Source of the DNA: Symplocastrum torsivum CPER-KK1
GTDB taxonomy: Bacteria; Cyanobacteriota; Cyanobacteriia; Cyanobacteriales; Coleofasciculaceae
Length of the DNA: 64,000 nt
Reading direction: 5' to 3'
Assembly (NCBI GenBank): GCA_019358875.1
Contig: JAHHIF010000031.1
Span: forward strand, 1-64,000
Numbering within the stretch: position 1 is the first letter of the stretch; every line of letters begins with the position of its first letter. The translations under genes and the position numbers were made by a program. A model generated the notes under the pieces. The model saw only the letters and a list, made by a program, of their open reading frames with translations, was not told the DNA's origin and did not search any database. This document shows, one piece after another, positions 47,333 to 56,996 of the stretch.

Positions 47333-48391
47333 ATGATTAAACAACTTAAGAAAAGAAGTTTTAGCTTTTTTGGAAGCCTTCGCATTCCAGTTTGGTTTAT
47401 TCTTACTGCCCTGGCAATGGCTCTGGTAGTGGTTGTAAGTAGCTGTAGCAATTCAAGTTCAAATCAAACACAAGATTCTAATCAAACAGCCAATAAGCCA
47501 GCCGCTATTAAAATTGACTATGCCTATTACAACCCAGTGAGTCTGGTTTTAAAAGAGAAAGGTTGGTTAGAAGAAGAATTTTCCAAAGACCAAGTAAAAG
47601 TCGAATGGGTTCTAAGTTTAGGTAGTAATAAAGCTTTACAACTTCTCAATAGCCGTAGTATTGATTTTGGTTCGACAGCAGGTGCTGCTGCTTTAATTGG
47701 TAAAGCTAATGGTAACCCAATCAAATCTATTTATGTTTACTCCAAACCAGAGTGGACAGCATTAGTGACTACCGCTAATTCTAGTATCAATAAAGTTGAA
47801 GATTTGAAAGGTAAGCGGGTTGCTGTAACACAAGGAACTGACCCTCATGTTTTTTTACTAAGAGCCTTGGATAAAGCTGGGTTAAGTGTCAAAGATATTG
47901 AGCTAATTCCACTGCAACACAAAGATGGTAAAGCCGCTTTAGAGAAAGGGGATGTTGATGCTTGGGGAGGCTTAGACCCTTTAATGGCTCAAACAGAACT
48001 TGAAAAAGGTTCGCGCCTCTTCTTCCGTGACGCTAATCTAAACACGTATGGAGTTTTGAATGTAAGGGAAGAGTTTGCTAAGGAGTATCCTAGCTACGTG
48101 GAGCGGGTATTAACCGTTTATGAAAAAGCCCGGAAGTGGTCTGTCGATAATCCAGATGAATTGAAGCAAATCTTGGTGAAAGAATCCAAATTGACGGATG
48201 CGGTTGCGGCTAAGCAACTCGAACGTACTGACCTCTCTAACTCAGTAATTGGTAAGGAACAAGAGACAGCAATTAATGCAGCAGGCGATGTGTTGCTCAA
48301 AAGTGGTGTCATCAAAAACTCCGTGAATGTTGGGCAAGTTTTAGGTGACTTGATTGACCCTCAGTTTGTTGAAAAGGTTTCTAAGAAGTAG
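47333..48391 (+). CDS. ssuA: Aliphatic-sulfonate-type ABC substrate-binding lipoprotein
   Basis: A periplasmic binding protein of the SsuA/TauA/NrtA group. The signal peptide ends in VVVSSC, a lipobox that gives a lipid-anchored Cys followed by a Ser/Asn/Gln linker. The binding domain has KIDYAYYNPVSLVLKEKGWL, NSRSIDFGSTAGAAALIGKA, VEDLKGKRVAVTQGTDPHVFL and DAWGGLDPLMAQTELEKGSRLF. Sulfonate specificity is inferred from its partners and motif pattern; nitrate or taurine cannot be excluded. It starts 118 bases after the carbonic anhydrase and heads the ssuA-C-B order. Confidence 0.8.
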   Translation: MIKQLKKRSFSFFGSLRIPVWFILTALAMALVVVVSSCSNSSSNQTQDSNQTANKPAAIKIDYAYYNPVSLVLKEKGWLEEEFSKDQVKVEWVLSLGSNKALQLLNSRSIDFGSTAGAAALIGKANGNPIKSIYVYSKPEWTALVTTANSSINKVEDLKGKRVAVTQGTDPHVFLLRALDKAGLSVKDIELIPLQHKDGKAALEKGDVDAWGGLDPLMAQTELEKGSRLFFRDANLNTYGVLNVREEFAKEYPSYVERVLTVYEKARKWSVDNPDELKQILVKESKLTDAVAAKQLERTDLSNSVIGKEQETAINAAGDVLLKSGVIKNSVNVGQVLGDLIDPQFVEKVSKK

Positions 48392-48402
48392 AGAGAATTT
48401 AG

Positions 48403-49272
48403 ATGAGCAAGCCTTTGAATCACTCTAATGGTCATTTAGTCAAGACTACTTCTATTTCAACCACAGAGCTACCGCAATATCGCAACAAGCAGAAGCGGAA
48501 AAAGCGTTCTAAAGTAAACTGGACAAAGGGGCTAATTCTACCAACTGTCTTAGTAATACTGTGGGAATTTTTAGCCCAAGTAAATTTTTTTCCTCCTAAC
48601 TTACTGCCAGCGCCTTCAACGGTAATTGCAACTATTGGAGATTTGGCATTGAGTGGAGAACTATTCGAGCATATTGGCATTACCCTTTATCGAGTTTTCT
48701 TAGGATTTTTGATTGGTAGTGTTTTTGCGACCATTTTGGGGGCTTTGACAGGGTATTCGCGGCTAATTCACCAACTTTTAGATCCCTTACTCCAAGCTTT
48801 GCGGAATATTCCCTCATTGGCTTGGGTTCCTTTGTTTATCTTGTGGTTGGGGATTTATGAAACTTCCAAGATAATGCTGATTGCCGTAGGTGTTTTCTTT
48901 CCTGTCTATCTGAATTTAATGAGTGGAGTTCAAGGAGTCGATCGCAAGTTAGTTGAAGTGGGTCGGGTTTATCGGCTTAACGGTTTTCAATTAATTCGAC
49001 GAGTGTTTTTACCCGCAACTCTACCGTCTTACATTGTTGGTTTGCGTAATGGTTTGGGGCTGGGTTGGATGTTTGTGGTTGCCGCTGAAATTATGGGAGC
49101 AAGTAAAGGACTAGGGTTTTTGTTGGTAGATGGCGAAGCCACAGGGCGACCCTCCGTTATTATTGCTAGCATTCTGCTTTTTGCGATTTTTGGCAAATTA
49201 ACTGATGCCATCTTAGCGACAGTGGGAAAACGCTTACTACACTGGCAGGATGCTTACGCCTCACGATTATAA
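48403..49272 (+). CDS. ssuC: Sulfonate ABC transporter permease
   Basis: A 289-aa permease with six spans of the SsuC/TauC/NrtB type. The EAA loop is VDRKLVEVGRVYRLNGFQLIRRVFLPATLPSYIVGLRNGLGLGW, and the last part carries AEIMGASKGLGFLLVDGEA. The N-terminal 45 residues are an unusual basic, polar extension (HSNGHLVKTTSISTTEL then KQKRKKRSK). It begins 11 bases after ssuA and ends 11 bases before ssuB, so the three are one operon. Confidence 0.88.
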   Translation: MSKPLNHSNGHLVKTTSISTTELPQYRNKQKRKKRSKVNWTKGLILPTVLVILWEFLAQVNFFPPNLLPAPSTVIATIGDLALSGELFEHIGITLYRVFLGFLIGSVFATILGALTGYSRLIHQLLDPLLQALRNIPSLAWVPLFILWLGIYETSKIMLIAVGVFFPVYLNLMSGVQGVDRKLVEVGRVYRLNGFQLIRRVFLPATLPSYIVGLRNGLGLGWMFVVAAEIMGASKGLGFLLVDGEATGRPSVIIASILLFAIFGKLTDAILATVGKRLLHWQDAYASRL

Positions 49273-49283
49273 AAGGGAAGAGG

Positions 49284-50030
49284 ATGCTACAGATAGAAGG
49301 GGTAAACAAAGAATTTGATAATGGATTTACGGCTTTAGATTCTATTAATTTAGCCGTGAATTATGGTGAAATTATTAGCTTGGTTGGAACAAGTGGGTGT
49401 GGGAAAAGTACGTTACTTCGGATAATTTCAGGCTTAGATTTCCCAACATCAGGAACGGTGTTTATTCATAATCAACTAATAACAGCACCTCACCCAGAAA
49501 TTGGCATCATTTTTCAAGAAGCGAGATTGATGCCTTGGTTAAGTGTGCAAGAAAATGTGAAGTTTGGATTGTGTCATCTACCCAAATCTGAGCAAGCAAA
49601 ATTGACGGGTGATGTTCTTGAAAAAGTGGGATTGACGGAATCTTCACAGCTACTACCTCGTGAACTTTCGGGCGGGATGGCACAACGGGTTGCGATCGCA
49701 CGCGCCTTAGTCACAAAACCCTCGCTCTTATTACTGGATGAACCCTTTAGCGCCTTAGATGCCTTTACACGCATGAAGTTACAGGAGCATCTGTTGCAGA
49801 TTTGGGAGTATGATCGACCAACGCTGATTCTTGTGACTCATGATATTGAAGAGGCTTTGGTATTAAGCGATCGCATCATTGTCATGCGAGGTAATCCAGG
49901 TCACATTCATCGGGAATTTCAGCTAGATTTGCCCCGTCCCCGTAAGAGAACGGATATTCGTTTTCAGTATTGGAAAGAGCAGTTGTTGGCTGAATTAGAT
50001 TTGTCACCGACTCAACAATCCTTGGTTTAA
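49284..50030 (+). CDS. ssuB: Sulfonate ABC transporter ATPase
   Basis: The ATP-binding subunit. Walker A is GTSGCGKST (residues 35-43 region), the signature is ELSGGMAQRVAIARA, Walker B is LLLLDEPFSALDAF, and the switch His is in ILVTHDIEEALVL. The 248-aa length and the order A-C-B fit SsuB/TauB. It ends 23 bases before the convergent glycosyltransferase stop, so there is no room for a separate terminator. Confidence 0.9.
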   Translation: MLQIEGVNKEFDNGFTALDSINLAVNYGEIISLVGTSGCGKSTLLRIISGLDFPTSGTVFIHNQLITAPHPEIGIIFQEARLMPWLSVQENVKFGLCHLPKSEQAKLTGDVLEKVGLTESSQLLPRELSGGMAQRVAIARALVTKPSLLLLDEPFSALDAFTRMKLQEHLLQIWEYDRPTLILVTHDIEEALVLSDRIIVMRGNPGHIHREFQLDLPRPRKRTDIRFQYWKEQLLAELDLSPTQQSLV

Positions 50031-50053
50031 TGCAGCTAGAGGGCGATTCAAAC

Positions 50054-51244
50054 TTACAACCAAGTGACTTGCGATCGCTCATGCAATACTCGACCATAAA
50101 TTCCCTCAGTTTGCTTGGCAAGCTTAGCCCAACTAAAGCGGCGATCTAAATCTTCATAGGCATTATCAATCAGCCATTGGGCATAACCAGGATTTTTCAA
50201 GACTTCTAAAATACCCCAGGCAAGGGAGTCAGGGTTGTTTGTCCAGGTAACAATACCCGTTTTGGTGTGTCTTACCACTTCTGGCAAGCCACCTGTATCT
50301 GAGACAACCACGGGGACACGGGCAGCGAAGCTTTCTAGAGCAACAATTCCAAAGGGTTCATAAAGACTAGGGAAAACCGCGCAATCGGCAACAGTCTGAA
50401 ATCTATCTAGATCTAGATCAGACATAAAGCCAGTGAAATAACATTTATGACCAATGCCTAAATCCCAGGCTTGACGCTTGAGGTGGTCAGTGTTACCACT
50501 GCCGATTATCACAAACTTGGCATAGTCTCCTATTTCTTGCAGCACTTTTGGGGCAGCCTTCAGCAGGACAGAGACACCTTTTTCATAAGTCATGCGACCG
50601 ACATAATAGACAATTTTCTCGCTATCTTCAGCAAAGCGACGGCGAAAGTTACCATGATCAAAGTTGGGAACGCGGTGTTTCTTTTCGGGTCGAATGCCGT
50701 TGTAGACGACATCAATTTTGTCCCAAGGCGTTTCTAATGCCCGTTCGACTTCCCGCCGCATGTAGTCAGTGCAAACAATCACTCGCCAAGCATCGAAGGC
50801 AAGCAGTTTTTCTTTACCGCAGATGTAGTGCTGAGTATTGGTGTGGATGCCGTTGTAACGACCAAATTCTGTAGCGTGGATCGTCGCAACGAGTGGGACT
50901 TTGAAGTTATGCTTAAGTGCGATCGCAGCATCCCCTACTAGCCAATCATGGGCGTGAATCAAATCAAACGGACCTTCCTCTAAAATCAGCTTACCGCCAT
51001 GAAGCCCCATGCTCTCGTTTAAGTTCACAATCCAGTGGAAGAAGTCATGGCTGGGGGCTACGGATACCCGATGAATATAGACCCCATCCACTATTTCATA
51101 GAGAGGCGCTGCCCCAAACTCGACAGTAATTAAATGAATCGAGTGCCCTAGTTTCACTAACTCTGGATACAACTCTGCCACATGGCGAGCAATTCCCCCA
51201 ACAATACGGGGTGGAAATTCCCAGGCAAGTACCAGAATCTTCAT
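50054..51244 (-). CDS. Glycosyltransferase family 4 protein
   Basis: A GT-B-fold retaining glycosyltransferase of 396 aa. The N-terminal domain opens MKILVLAWEFPPRIVGGIARHVAEL and includes FDLIHAHDWLVGDAAI; the C-terminal nucleotide-sugar domain has YVGRMTYEKGVSVLLKA and the E-x7-E motif in YEPFGIVALESFAARVPVVV. The start resembles glycogen-synthase-like GT4 proteins (the WEFPP-GG segment). The donor and acceptor are unknown. It is followed by a 407-base region upstream and is convergent with ssuB. Confidence 0.88.
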   Translation of the reverse strand: MKILVLAWEFPPRIVGGIARHVAELYPELVKLGHSIHLITVEFGAAPLYEIVDGVYIHRVSVAPSHDFFHWIVNLNESMGLHGGKLILEEGPFDLIHAHDWLVGDAAIALKHNFKVPLVATIHATEFGRYNGIHTNTQHYICGKEKLLAFDAWRVIVCTDYMRREVERALETPWDKIDVVYNGIRPEKKHRVPNFDHGNFRRRFAEDSEKIVYYVGRMTYEKGVSVLLKAAPKVLQEIGDYAKFVIIGSGNTDHLKRQAWDLGIGHKCYFTGFMSDLDLDRFQTVADCAVFPSLYEPFGIVALESFAARVPVVVSDTGGLPEVVRHTKTGIVTWTNNPDSLAWGILEVLKNPGYAQWLIDNAYEDLDRRFSWAKLAKQTEGIYGRVLHERSQVTWL

Positions 51245-51651
51245 GATCTCCTATTCCCCGAATTTATACAGATTTACAAATTTATATATTTTCAAATTTT
51301 ATTAAAACTGCTGAGAAAACCGCATCTCCTCGTGGGTGCGGATGAGAAGCGTCTCTTTAGCTAATGGCTAATAGTCCATTACTAATGCAGAAAGCCGAAG
51401 GCAGAAGGCTTTTATGTTTATCACAAGTACGTGGTTGTTTGGTCCCTTAAATTTGTCCTAACCTTTATGGCTACAGCTATATCAGGAACACCCTTTCCAA
51501 TCCAACACAAAGAAAGGGCGATCGCCTTCCTACTTATCTCTTCAAAAAGCGATCGCCTTGCTCTAACTATTCCACCTCATCAGCGTAAGCCGCGCAGTTG
51601 GTAGGTAATGCCTGACGGTAGCAAGCGCCACCCTTGGTCTTAAAACCTGTC
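51245..51651. other. Spacer upstream of the GT4 gene, downstream of dxs
   Basis: A 407-base region with a diverged GCAGAAGGC repeat (about 51389-51415) and two HIP1-type octamers (about 51519 and 51550). No ORF with support was seen, and the dxs terminator is not evident. Confidence 0.35.
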
Positions 51652-53559
51652 TTAACCTCCAACTACCGATAGCTGCTCACTAAAGTAAGCCTCTCGTACT
51701 CGTTCGGCGATTTGCGAACCGGTTAAACCTAATTCGGACTTAGCCTCATCTGGCTTAGCGTGTTCAACTAATTGATCAGGAACACCAATGCGCTTCACTG
51801 GCACCACAACATCATGCTCCATTAAAGCTTCAGTCAGAGCCGAACCGAAACCGCCCATGATGCAACCTTCTTCTAGCGTCACTACACGACCAATTCGCTT
51901 CGCCAACGGCACAATCAAGTCCGTATCGAGAGGCTTGACAAAACGGGCGTTAACTACCGTTGCTTCAACACCATGCTCACTGAGTATTTCAGCCGCTTGC
52001 ATTGCGGTATGTACCATTGAACCATAAGCAACCAGTAGCACATCGTCACCACTCCGCAATAGTTCACCCTTACCAATAGGAATGGCTTCCCAGCCTTCTT
52101 CCATTAGGGGAACACCATAGCCATTACCGCGAGGATAGCGCATTGCGATCGGACCATCATGGTTAACGCCTGTAACCACCATTTGCTGCAATTCTGCTTC
52201 ATCTTTGGGAGCCATCACAACAATATTGGGTAGGCAGCGCAGGTAAGCGATGTCGTACATTCCTTGGTGAGTCGGGCCATCATCACCCACAATTCCAGCA
52301 CGATCAAGACAGAAGAAGACTGGCAGATTTTGAATACAAACGTCGTGAACAATCTGGTCGTAGGCACGTTGCAGGAAGGTAGAGTAAATTACGGCAACAG
52401 GACGCATCCCTTCGCAAGCCAAACCAGCAGCGAGAGTAACAGCGTGCTGTTCCGCAATGCCAACGTCAATGTATTGGTTGGGCAGTTTGCTGGCGAGTTT
52501 GTCTAACCCTGTACCCGTTGCCATAGCTGCCGTAATGCCCACGATTTTAGGATTGTTCTCCGCGAGTTTGACTAAGGTGTGGGCAAAAACTTTGGAGTAT
52601 GAAGGTGGCTTAGGCTTATTAGAAGGAATCGCTTTGCCAGTAGCGAGATTGAAAGGACTTTGAGCATGGTAGCCCACTTGGTCTTTTTCGGCGATCGCAT
52701 ATCCTTTCCCTTTCATCGTCGCCACATGCACCAGCACTGGACCATCGTGCTTGTGTGCCGCTTTAAATGTAGAAAGTAAGTCGCCCAGACTATGACCATC
52801 CACAGGCCCCATATAGGTAAAGCCCAACTCCTCAAACACCGCACCTACTTTAGGCACAGCTAAGCGCTTCATTCCTTCCTTGATGCGTTCCATTTCTGGA
52901 GTTAGTGACTCGCCAACAAAAGGAATATTCTTAAACTGCTCTTCTAAATTATCAGCCAGAAATTGCACCGGGGGACTTAGCCGGACTTTGTTGAGATAGC
53001 GAGGAATTGCGCCAACATTGGGCGAAATCGACATCTCGTTGTCGTTTAAAACGACTAGGAGTTTGGTATTGGGTAAATGACCAGCATGGTTAATCGCTTC
53101 TAATGCCATGCCACCTGTAAGCGCCCCATCACCAATAACCGCCGCAACTTTAAAGTTCTCACCCTTAAGGTCTCGTGCCAACGCCATCCCCAGCGCCGCA
53201 GAAATACTGGTAGAAGCATGACCTGCGCCAAAATGGTCAAATTTGCTCTCGCAGCGTTTCAGGTAACCCGCAATACCATCCTTTTGCCGCAGCGTGTGGA
53301 ATTGGTCATACCGACCTGTGATCATTTTGTGGGGATAAGCTTGGTGACCGACATCCCAGACAACCTTATCGTGGTCTAAGTCGAGGGTCTGATATAGGGC
53401 TAGTGTCAATTCCACAACACCTAACCCTGGCCCTAAGTGACCACCACTAGTAGCGACAGTTTGGAGATGCTTCTCCCGAATTTGACGGGCAATTTGCTCA
53501 AGTTGACGAATCGACAGACCGTGCAGCTGATTCGGATGAGTAATTTCACTTATATGCAT
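51652..53559 (-). CDS. dxs: 1-deoxy-D-xylulose-5-phosphate synthase
   Basis: The thiamine-diphosphate enzyme that starts the MEP isoprenoid pathway by joining pyruvate and glyceraldehyde 3-phosphate; it feeds carotenoid and phytol synthesis. The TPP motif is [18 protein letters not shown] with the distal [16 protein letters not shown]-x-G-HAST ([17 protein letters not shown]), [12 protein letters not shown] and the C-terminal [16 protein letters not shown] are all present. At 635 aa it is full-length. Its 5' region of 400 bases contains a MITE-like element. Confidence 0.97.
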   Translation of the reverse strand: MHISEITHPNQLHGLSIRQLEQIARQIREKHLQTVATSGGHLGPGLGVVELTLALYQTLDLDHDKVVWDVGHQAYPHKMITGRYDQFHTLRQKDGIAGYLKRCESKFDHFGAGHASTSISAALGMALARDLKGENFKVAAVIGDGALTGGMALEAINHAGHLPNTKLLVVLNDNEMSISPNVGAIPRYLNKVRLSPPVQFLADNLEEQFKNIPFVGESLTPEMERIKEGMKRLAVPKVGAVFEELGFTYMGPVDGHSLGDLLSTFKAAHKHDGPVLVHVATMKGKGYAIAEKDQVGYHAQSPFNLATGKAIPSNKPKPPSYSKVFAHTLVKLAENNPKIVGITAAMATGTGLDKLASKLPNQYIDVGIAEQHAVTLAAGLACEGMRPVAVIYSTFLQRAYDQIVHDVCIQNLPVFFCLDRAGIVGDDGPTHQGMYDIAYLRCLPNIVVMAPKDEAELQQMVVTGVNHDGPIAMRYPRGNGYGVPLMEEGWEAIPIGKGELLRSGDDVLLVAYGSMVHTAMQAAEILSEHGVEATVVNARFVKPLDTDLIVPLAKRIGRVVTLEEGCIMGGFGSALTEALMEHDVVVPVKRIGVPDQLVEHAKPDEAKSELGLTGSQIAERVREAYFSEQLSVVGG

Positions 53560-53968
53560 ACGAGCGTATCTTTAGAGTTGCTACTGGATTTTTTAGGTAT
53601 CCCTTTCACACTCTAAAGTATCTAATAATTTGACCCCTTAAGAATCAAGCGCCATGGATCTACTGTCAAGTGTCCTTTACTTGAGCGGCTTTCCCTTGAG
53701 CTATTTGATAAAAGTCACTCTGCCTGTGACTTGACAGATTTAGTCAAGAACTACAGGAAGTCTTGGGTTTTCGCCAGTAGGGGCACAAATAATTCATCAG
53801 TGTCAACTTAAGAGGCTTGGCGGTTAGAAACCGCAGCTACACAAACACGCACCTGCCTACGCAGGTTAAATAATTGTTGATTTTTCATTAGTCCGCGCAG
53901 GCGGACTTCGTTTGTTTAGCCGCGACTTCCAGTCGCTCTTGTCTTAAGCTACAACTTCTAAAACCCTA
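53560..53968. other. 409-base dxs upstream region
   Basis: The region upstream of dxs on the reverse strand. It contains the four-hairpin repeat at 53819-53936, and an inverted pair at about 53666-53746 involving CTGTCAAGTG and related CTTGACAG. No ORF is supported. Confidence 0.4.
53819..53936. mobile_element. MITE-like element with four hairpins
   Basis: A 118-base module made of GCGGTT-AGA-AACCGC (53820-53834), CTACACAAAC (53837-53846), ACCTGC-CTAC-GCAGGT (53851-53866), AGTCCGC-GCAG-GCGGACT (53890-53907), GTTTGTTTAG (53910-53919) and GCGACT-TCC-AGTCGC (53922-53936). The ends are related as inverted repeats. It has no ORF, so it would be a non-autonomous element. The sequence type resembles palindromic repeats I know from other filamentous cyanobacterial genomes, but no second copy lies in this window. 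Confidence 0.7.
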
Positions 53969-54286
53969 TTAGTCCCTAGCGACTTTGACTTTATAGAGAA
54001 TAGGTTCTTCCTGTTCACGACCATCATCAACTCGCAAGCGATCGCATCTGATTGACAAAAGTTGCTGAACACTATCTACATCTACTATATGGCTTGAATG
54101 AATCTCCAGATAAGCATCTGATGGAGCCTCAAACAAAAGCCGTTGTCCTGGAAAAACAACCTGCTCAAACGACCAATCAGGTAGCTTTTTACTAGTTGCT
54201 ACTTGAACATTGCTTGTTGCATTGAAATAGCAACAGAGAATGAGATTGGAACGTTGAGAACGTACAGAACTAATGGTTTTATTCAC
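53969..54286 (-). CDS. DUF1830 protein
   Basis: A 105-aa member of DUF1830, a family confined to cyanobacteria. The identifying stretch is LILCCYFNATSNVQVATSKK, then LPDWSFEQVVFPGQRLLFEAPSDAYLEIHS and the end IRCDRLRVDD. The protein is soluble and of unknown function; the paired Cys in LCCYFNA is conserved in the family as I remember it. An inverted repeat GCAACGC/GCGTTGC (54376-54382 with 54407-54413) sits about 90 bases upstream. Confidence 0.85.
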   Translation of the reverse strand: MNKTISSVRSQRSNLILCCYFNATSNVQVATSKKLPDWSFEQVVFPGQRLLFEAPSDAYLEIHSSHIVDVDSVQQLLSIRCDRLRVDDGREQEEPILYKVKVARD

Positions 54287-54810
54287 AACTGCAAGTCACG
54301 TAGTACAAGATTACTGCTACCGAAAAAGTGGTATCTCCCTCCACTTTCTCCAAACATATCCCTATCTAAACAATTGCAACGCCGATGAAAGCCGGTTGAA
54401 AGTCTAGCGTTGCTGCAGGCAAGTTACTTTACACAAAAACAACTTAACCCAACCAACTAACTCCTTTAGTTGATTGAGAGGTTCTTAAACTGCACCGACA
54501 AGTTCGCCTAATTCAAGGTATAAGCCTATCCTATATTTATCTTCCTCAAGTTTAAGCCCATCTGTCTAAGGGTATAGTTCTGTAGGGCTTACGCACCGTA
54601 ACGCCAGTTCAAGGGCTTGAGATTCTGACACTCTTTCCTCGAAGAGCTGGCTAATGGGTATAGAGCTATGGGTTACCCGAAGGAAAGCGATCGCCTACAG
54701 CCAAAAAGCCTTTTTCCAAAGTCAGAGTATTTGGACTTGTGATTAATTTTGTCTAACTATTCAGCGTAAGTTACGTTGCCTCAACTCTGACGCTGTTGTA
54801 AAGAAAGAGG
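54287..54810. other. 524-base spacer
   Basis: Between two reverse-strand genes. It contains the 7-bp inverted repeat 54376-54413, a HIP1 octamer near 54689, and a TAGGGCTTACGCA segment (about 54592) resembling a common cyanobacterial intergenic repeat. No supported gene. The small hydrophilic frames here lack ribosome binding sites. Confidence 0.35.
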
Positions 54811-55029
54811 TTATCGACCAGATTGTTCAACTAACTTCTTTAATCGTAGATATGCCTCCTCTGGCGTGAGAGGCGAACTTTCATTTTCATTAGGAATGTA
54901 GAACTGTTGGCTATCGGGGAAGTAACGTACAACGAAACTGGGAATCAGCCCTAAATCCATTGCTTTTTTCCCAAGCCCCACGGCTGTTTCTGACAGGGTA
55001 AATTCATCATGAAACGGAGCCTTACTCAT
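54811..55029 (-). CDS. Small hypothetical protein, 72 aa
   Basis: I do not recognise the family by name. The protein is soluble: an amphipathic first part (FTLSETAVGLGKKAMDLGLIP), a beta stretch (SFVVRYFPDSQQFYIP), and a C-terminal helix (TPEEAYLRLKKLVEQSG). It is preceded on the coding strand by GGGAGAGAAC six bases before the ATG, a good ribosome binding site. It is bounded by long spacers, so it is a monocistronic unit. Confidence 0.6.
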   Translation of the reverse strand: MSKAPFHDEFTLSETAVGLGKKAMDLGLIPSFVVRYFPDSQQFYIPNENESSPLTPEEAYLRLKKLVEQSGR

Positions 55030-55442
55030 TGTTCTCTCCCAATAATTCAGTGTGTTGTTCTGGATACACGACTAACTATAAGTGATATCAAGTCTGTTGT
55101 TTCTCCCAGTATAGTGGTGCAATTAATTGTATTCCTACTAACGTTCTATAGTGCTAGTGGTAAATTGCAAAGACTATCAGCTAAATTATTCACTTAGTAA
55201 GAATGGTTGGACAAGAGGATTGTTAATTAGTCCTTAGATACGCTTAAGGTTGTCAGAAGTGTAACTTTAGACTACATATACTCACCAATCGTGATTAGCA
55301 AACATCTTCCTAAAGTAACATTCTATTTTTCGGACATTGTTGTCAAAATTATGTAGAATTACTTTTCTATTCTTCGCTTAAGTATCGAACCTCAATCGGT
55401 ACAATAGAGAGGTCAAAAAATCACGCTAATGATGTCAGGGGT
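55030..55442. promoter_or_regulatory. AT-rich region upstream of the EPS export pair
   Basis: A 413-base region carrying promoters for the small reverse gene and the forward export genes. TACAAT at 55400-55405 is a good -10 match about 38 bases before the SLBB start codon, but no matching -35 hexamer is evident, which would suit an activated promoter. No supported ORF. Confidence 0.35.
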
Positions 55443-56963
55443 ATGCATACAGGTTTCTTTGAAGCAATGACACAGCCTGTTGCGGGTCTGACCCTACTTG
55501 TTTTCATGGCTGCGTCTTGCCCATTACCTGCGATCGCGCAGTTACCAACACTACAGCAGGGGCAAATTCCAACTCGCTTAAATAACAGCGTTGGACAGCC
55601 TCAGACAGCTTATGTTATTGGGGGAGGCGATCGCCTTTTTATTGATGTCTTCCAGGTAACTCAGTACAGTGGCGAGTATCAAGTACCGATTGATGGTGTA
55701 CTGTATCTACCCCTAATTGGCGGCATCTCTGTTCAGAACTTAACGCTGGAACAGGCAACGAATGTCATCTCCTCGGCATACGCGGCTTTCCTTAAGCGTC
55801 CCATTATTACTGTAAGACTGCTTTCTCCTCGTCCCCTCAACGTTTTTGTTGCTGGAGAAGTCAATCGTCCAGGTTCCTTCACGATTAACCTAACCGGAGG
55901 TGCTGGGGATAATCCGGGTGTTCAGTACCCAACCTTAACTGAGGCAATTCAGCAAGCTGGGGGAATCACCCTAGCGGCTGATATTAGTCAGGTTCAAGTC
56001 CAGCGCCGACAGTCTGGAAACCGTGCCGACCAAGTCTTTACGGTTAATTTCCAGCAACTCTTGCAAACGGGTGATCGCACTCAAGATTTGACCTTACGAG
56101 ATGGCGATACAATCTTTATTCCGACCTTAAACACAGTTAATCTCCAAGACACTCGCCAATTAGCCACCGTTAGCTTCGCCGCTGATTTGGACAAGCCACG
56201 CACCGTTGCCGTTGTCGGTGAAGTAAAGCGTCCCGGTTCCTACATTCTGGTGGGAACTGCAACTCAAAACAATAACTCGACAGGCATTACTGGCGGCTTA
56301 CCTACCGTAACGACTGCCATTCAACAGGCTGAGGGAATCCTCCCTGAAGCCGATATTCGCCGTGTTGAAATTCGCCGCTTGACCAAAACGGGCGGTGAGC
56401 AAATTATCAGTGTTAACCTCTGGGAACTCTTGCAAACAGGAGATATCTCTCAAGATGCCATCTTGCAAGAAGGAGATACCGTTGTTGTTCCGAAAGCCAC
56501 AGAGGTGACCCCCGCCGAAGCCGTTGAAGTCGCAACGGCTCGCTTTTCTCCCGCTACAATTAACGTGAGTGTAGTTGGGGAAGTGGCAGAGCCAGGTACA
56601 ATTCAGGTTCCACCAAACACAACGTTGAATCAAGCCTTGCTAACCGCTGGTGGATTTAGAGGTAGTCGAGCACGTCGTAGTACTGTAGAGCTGATTCGTC
56701 TTAATCCTGATGGTACAGTGATCAGAGAAGATGTACCCATTAACTTTGCCCAAAACGTTAATGAGCAAACTAATCCGATACTACGTGAAAACGACATAAT
56801 TGTTGTAGGTCGCTCTAGTAGTACTAGGTTTACAGATACATTAGGACTATTATTGAATCCCGCTGGCTCAGTTCTTGCGGCGCTTTCGATTCCGGATCGA
56901 ATCGCAGGACTTCTCGAACTGCTAGGAATTATAGACAGGGATGACGATGATGACGATGATTAA
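55443..56963 (+). CDS. SLBB-domain polysaccharide export protein, Wza/GumB-like
   Basis: An outer-membrane or periplasmic export factor for exopolysaccharide. A signal peptide (GLTLLVFMAASCPLPAIAQ) is followed by the export domain (YVIGGGDRLFIDVFQVTQYS with GEYQVPIDGVLYLPLIGGIS), then three SLBB modules beginning at VFVAGEVNRPGSF, VAVVGEVKRPGSY and VSVVGEVAEPGTI. The C-terminus ends with seven consecutive Asp residues. The short N-terminus carries no lipobox. The tyrosine kinase gene begins 33 bases later, and the two form the standard export/co-polymerase pair. Confidence 0.92.
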   Translation: MHTGFFEAMTQPVAGLTLLVFMAASCPLPAIAQLPTLQQGQIPTRLNNSVGQPQTAYVIGGGDRLFIDVFQVTQYSGEYQVPIDGVLYLPLIGGISVQNLTLEQATNVISSAYAAFLKRPIITVRLLSPRPLNVFVAGEVNRPGSFTINLTGGAGDNPGVQYPTLTEAIQQAGGITLAADISQVQVQRRQSGNRADQVFTVNFQQLLQTGDRTQDLTLRDGDTIFIPTLNTVNLQDTRQLATVSFAADLDKPRTVAVVGEVKRPGSYILVGTATQNNNSTGITGGLPTVTTAIQQAEGILPEADIRRVEIRRLTKTGGEQIISVNLWELLQTGDISQDAILQEGDTVVVPKATEVTPAEAVEVATARFSPATINVSVVGEVAEPGTIQVPPNTTLNQALLTAGGFRGSRARRSTVELIRLNPDGTVIREDVPINFAQNVNEQTNPILRENDIIVVGRSSSTRFTDTLGLLLNPAGSVLAALSIPDRIAGLLELLGIIDRDDDDDDD

Positions 56964-56996
56964 CGCACGACTTTGTCGGGAGTAATGTGAAAAAGT

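Noticed and set aside
55009-55197. 62-aa frame opposite the start of the small 72-aa gene
   Set aside because: The antisense gene has a proper ribosome binding site, and this frame does not.
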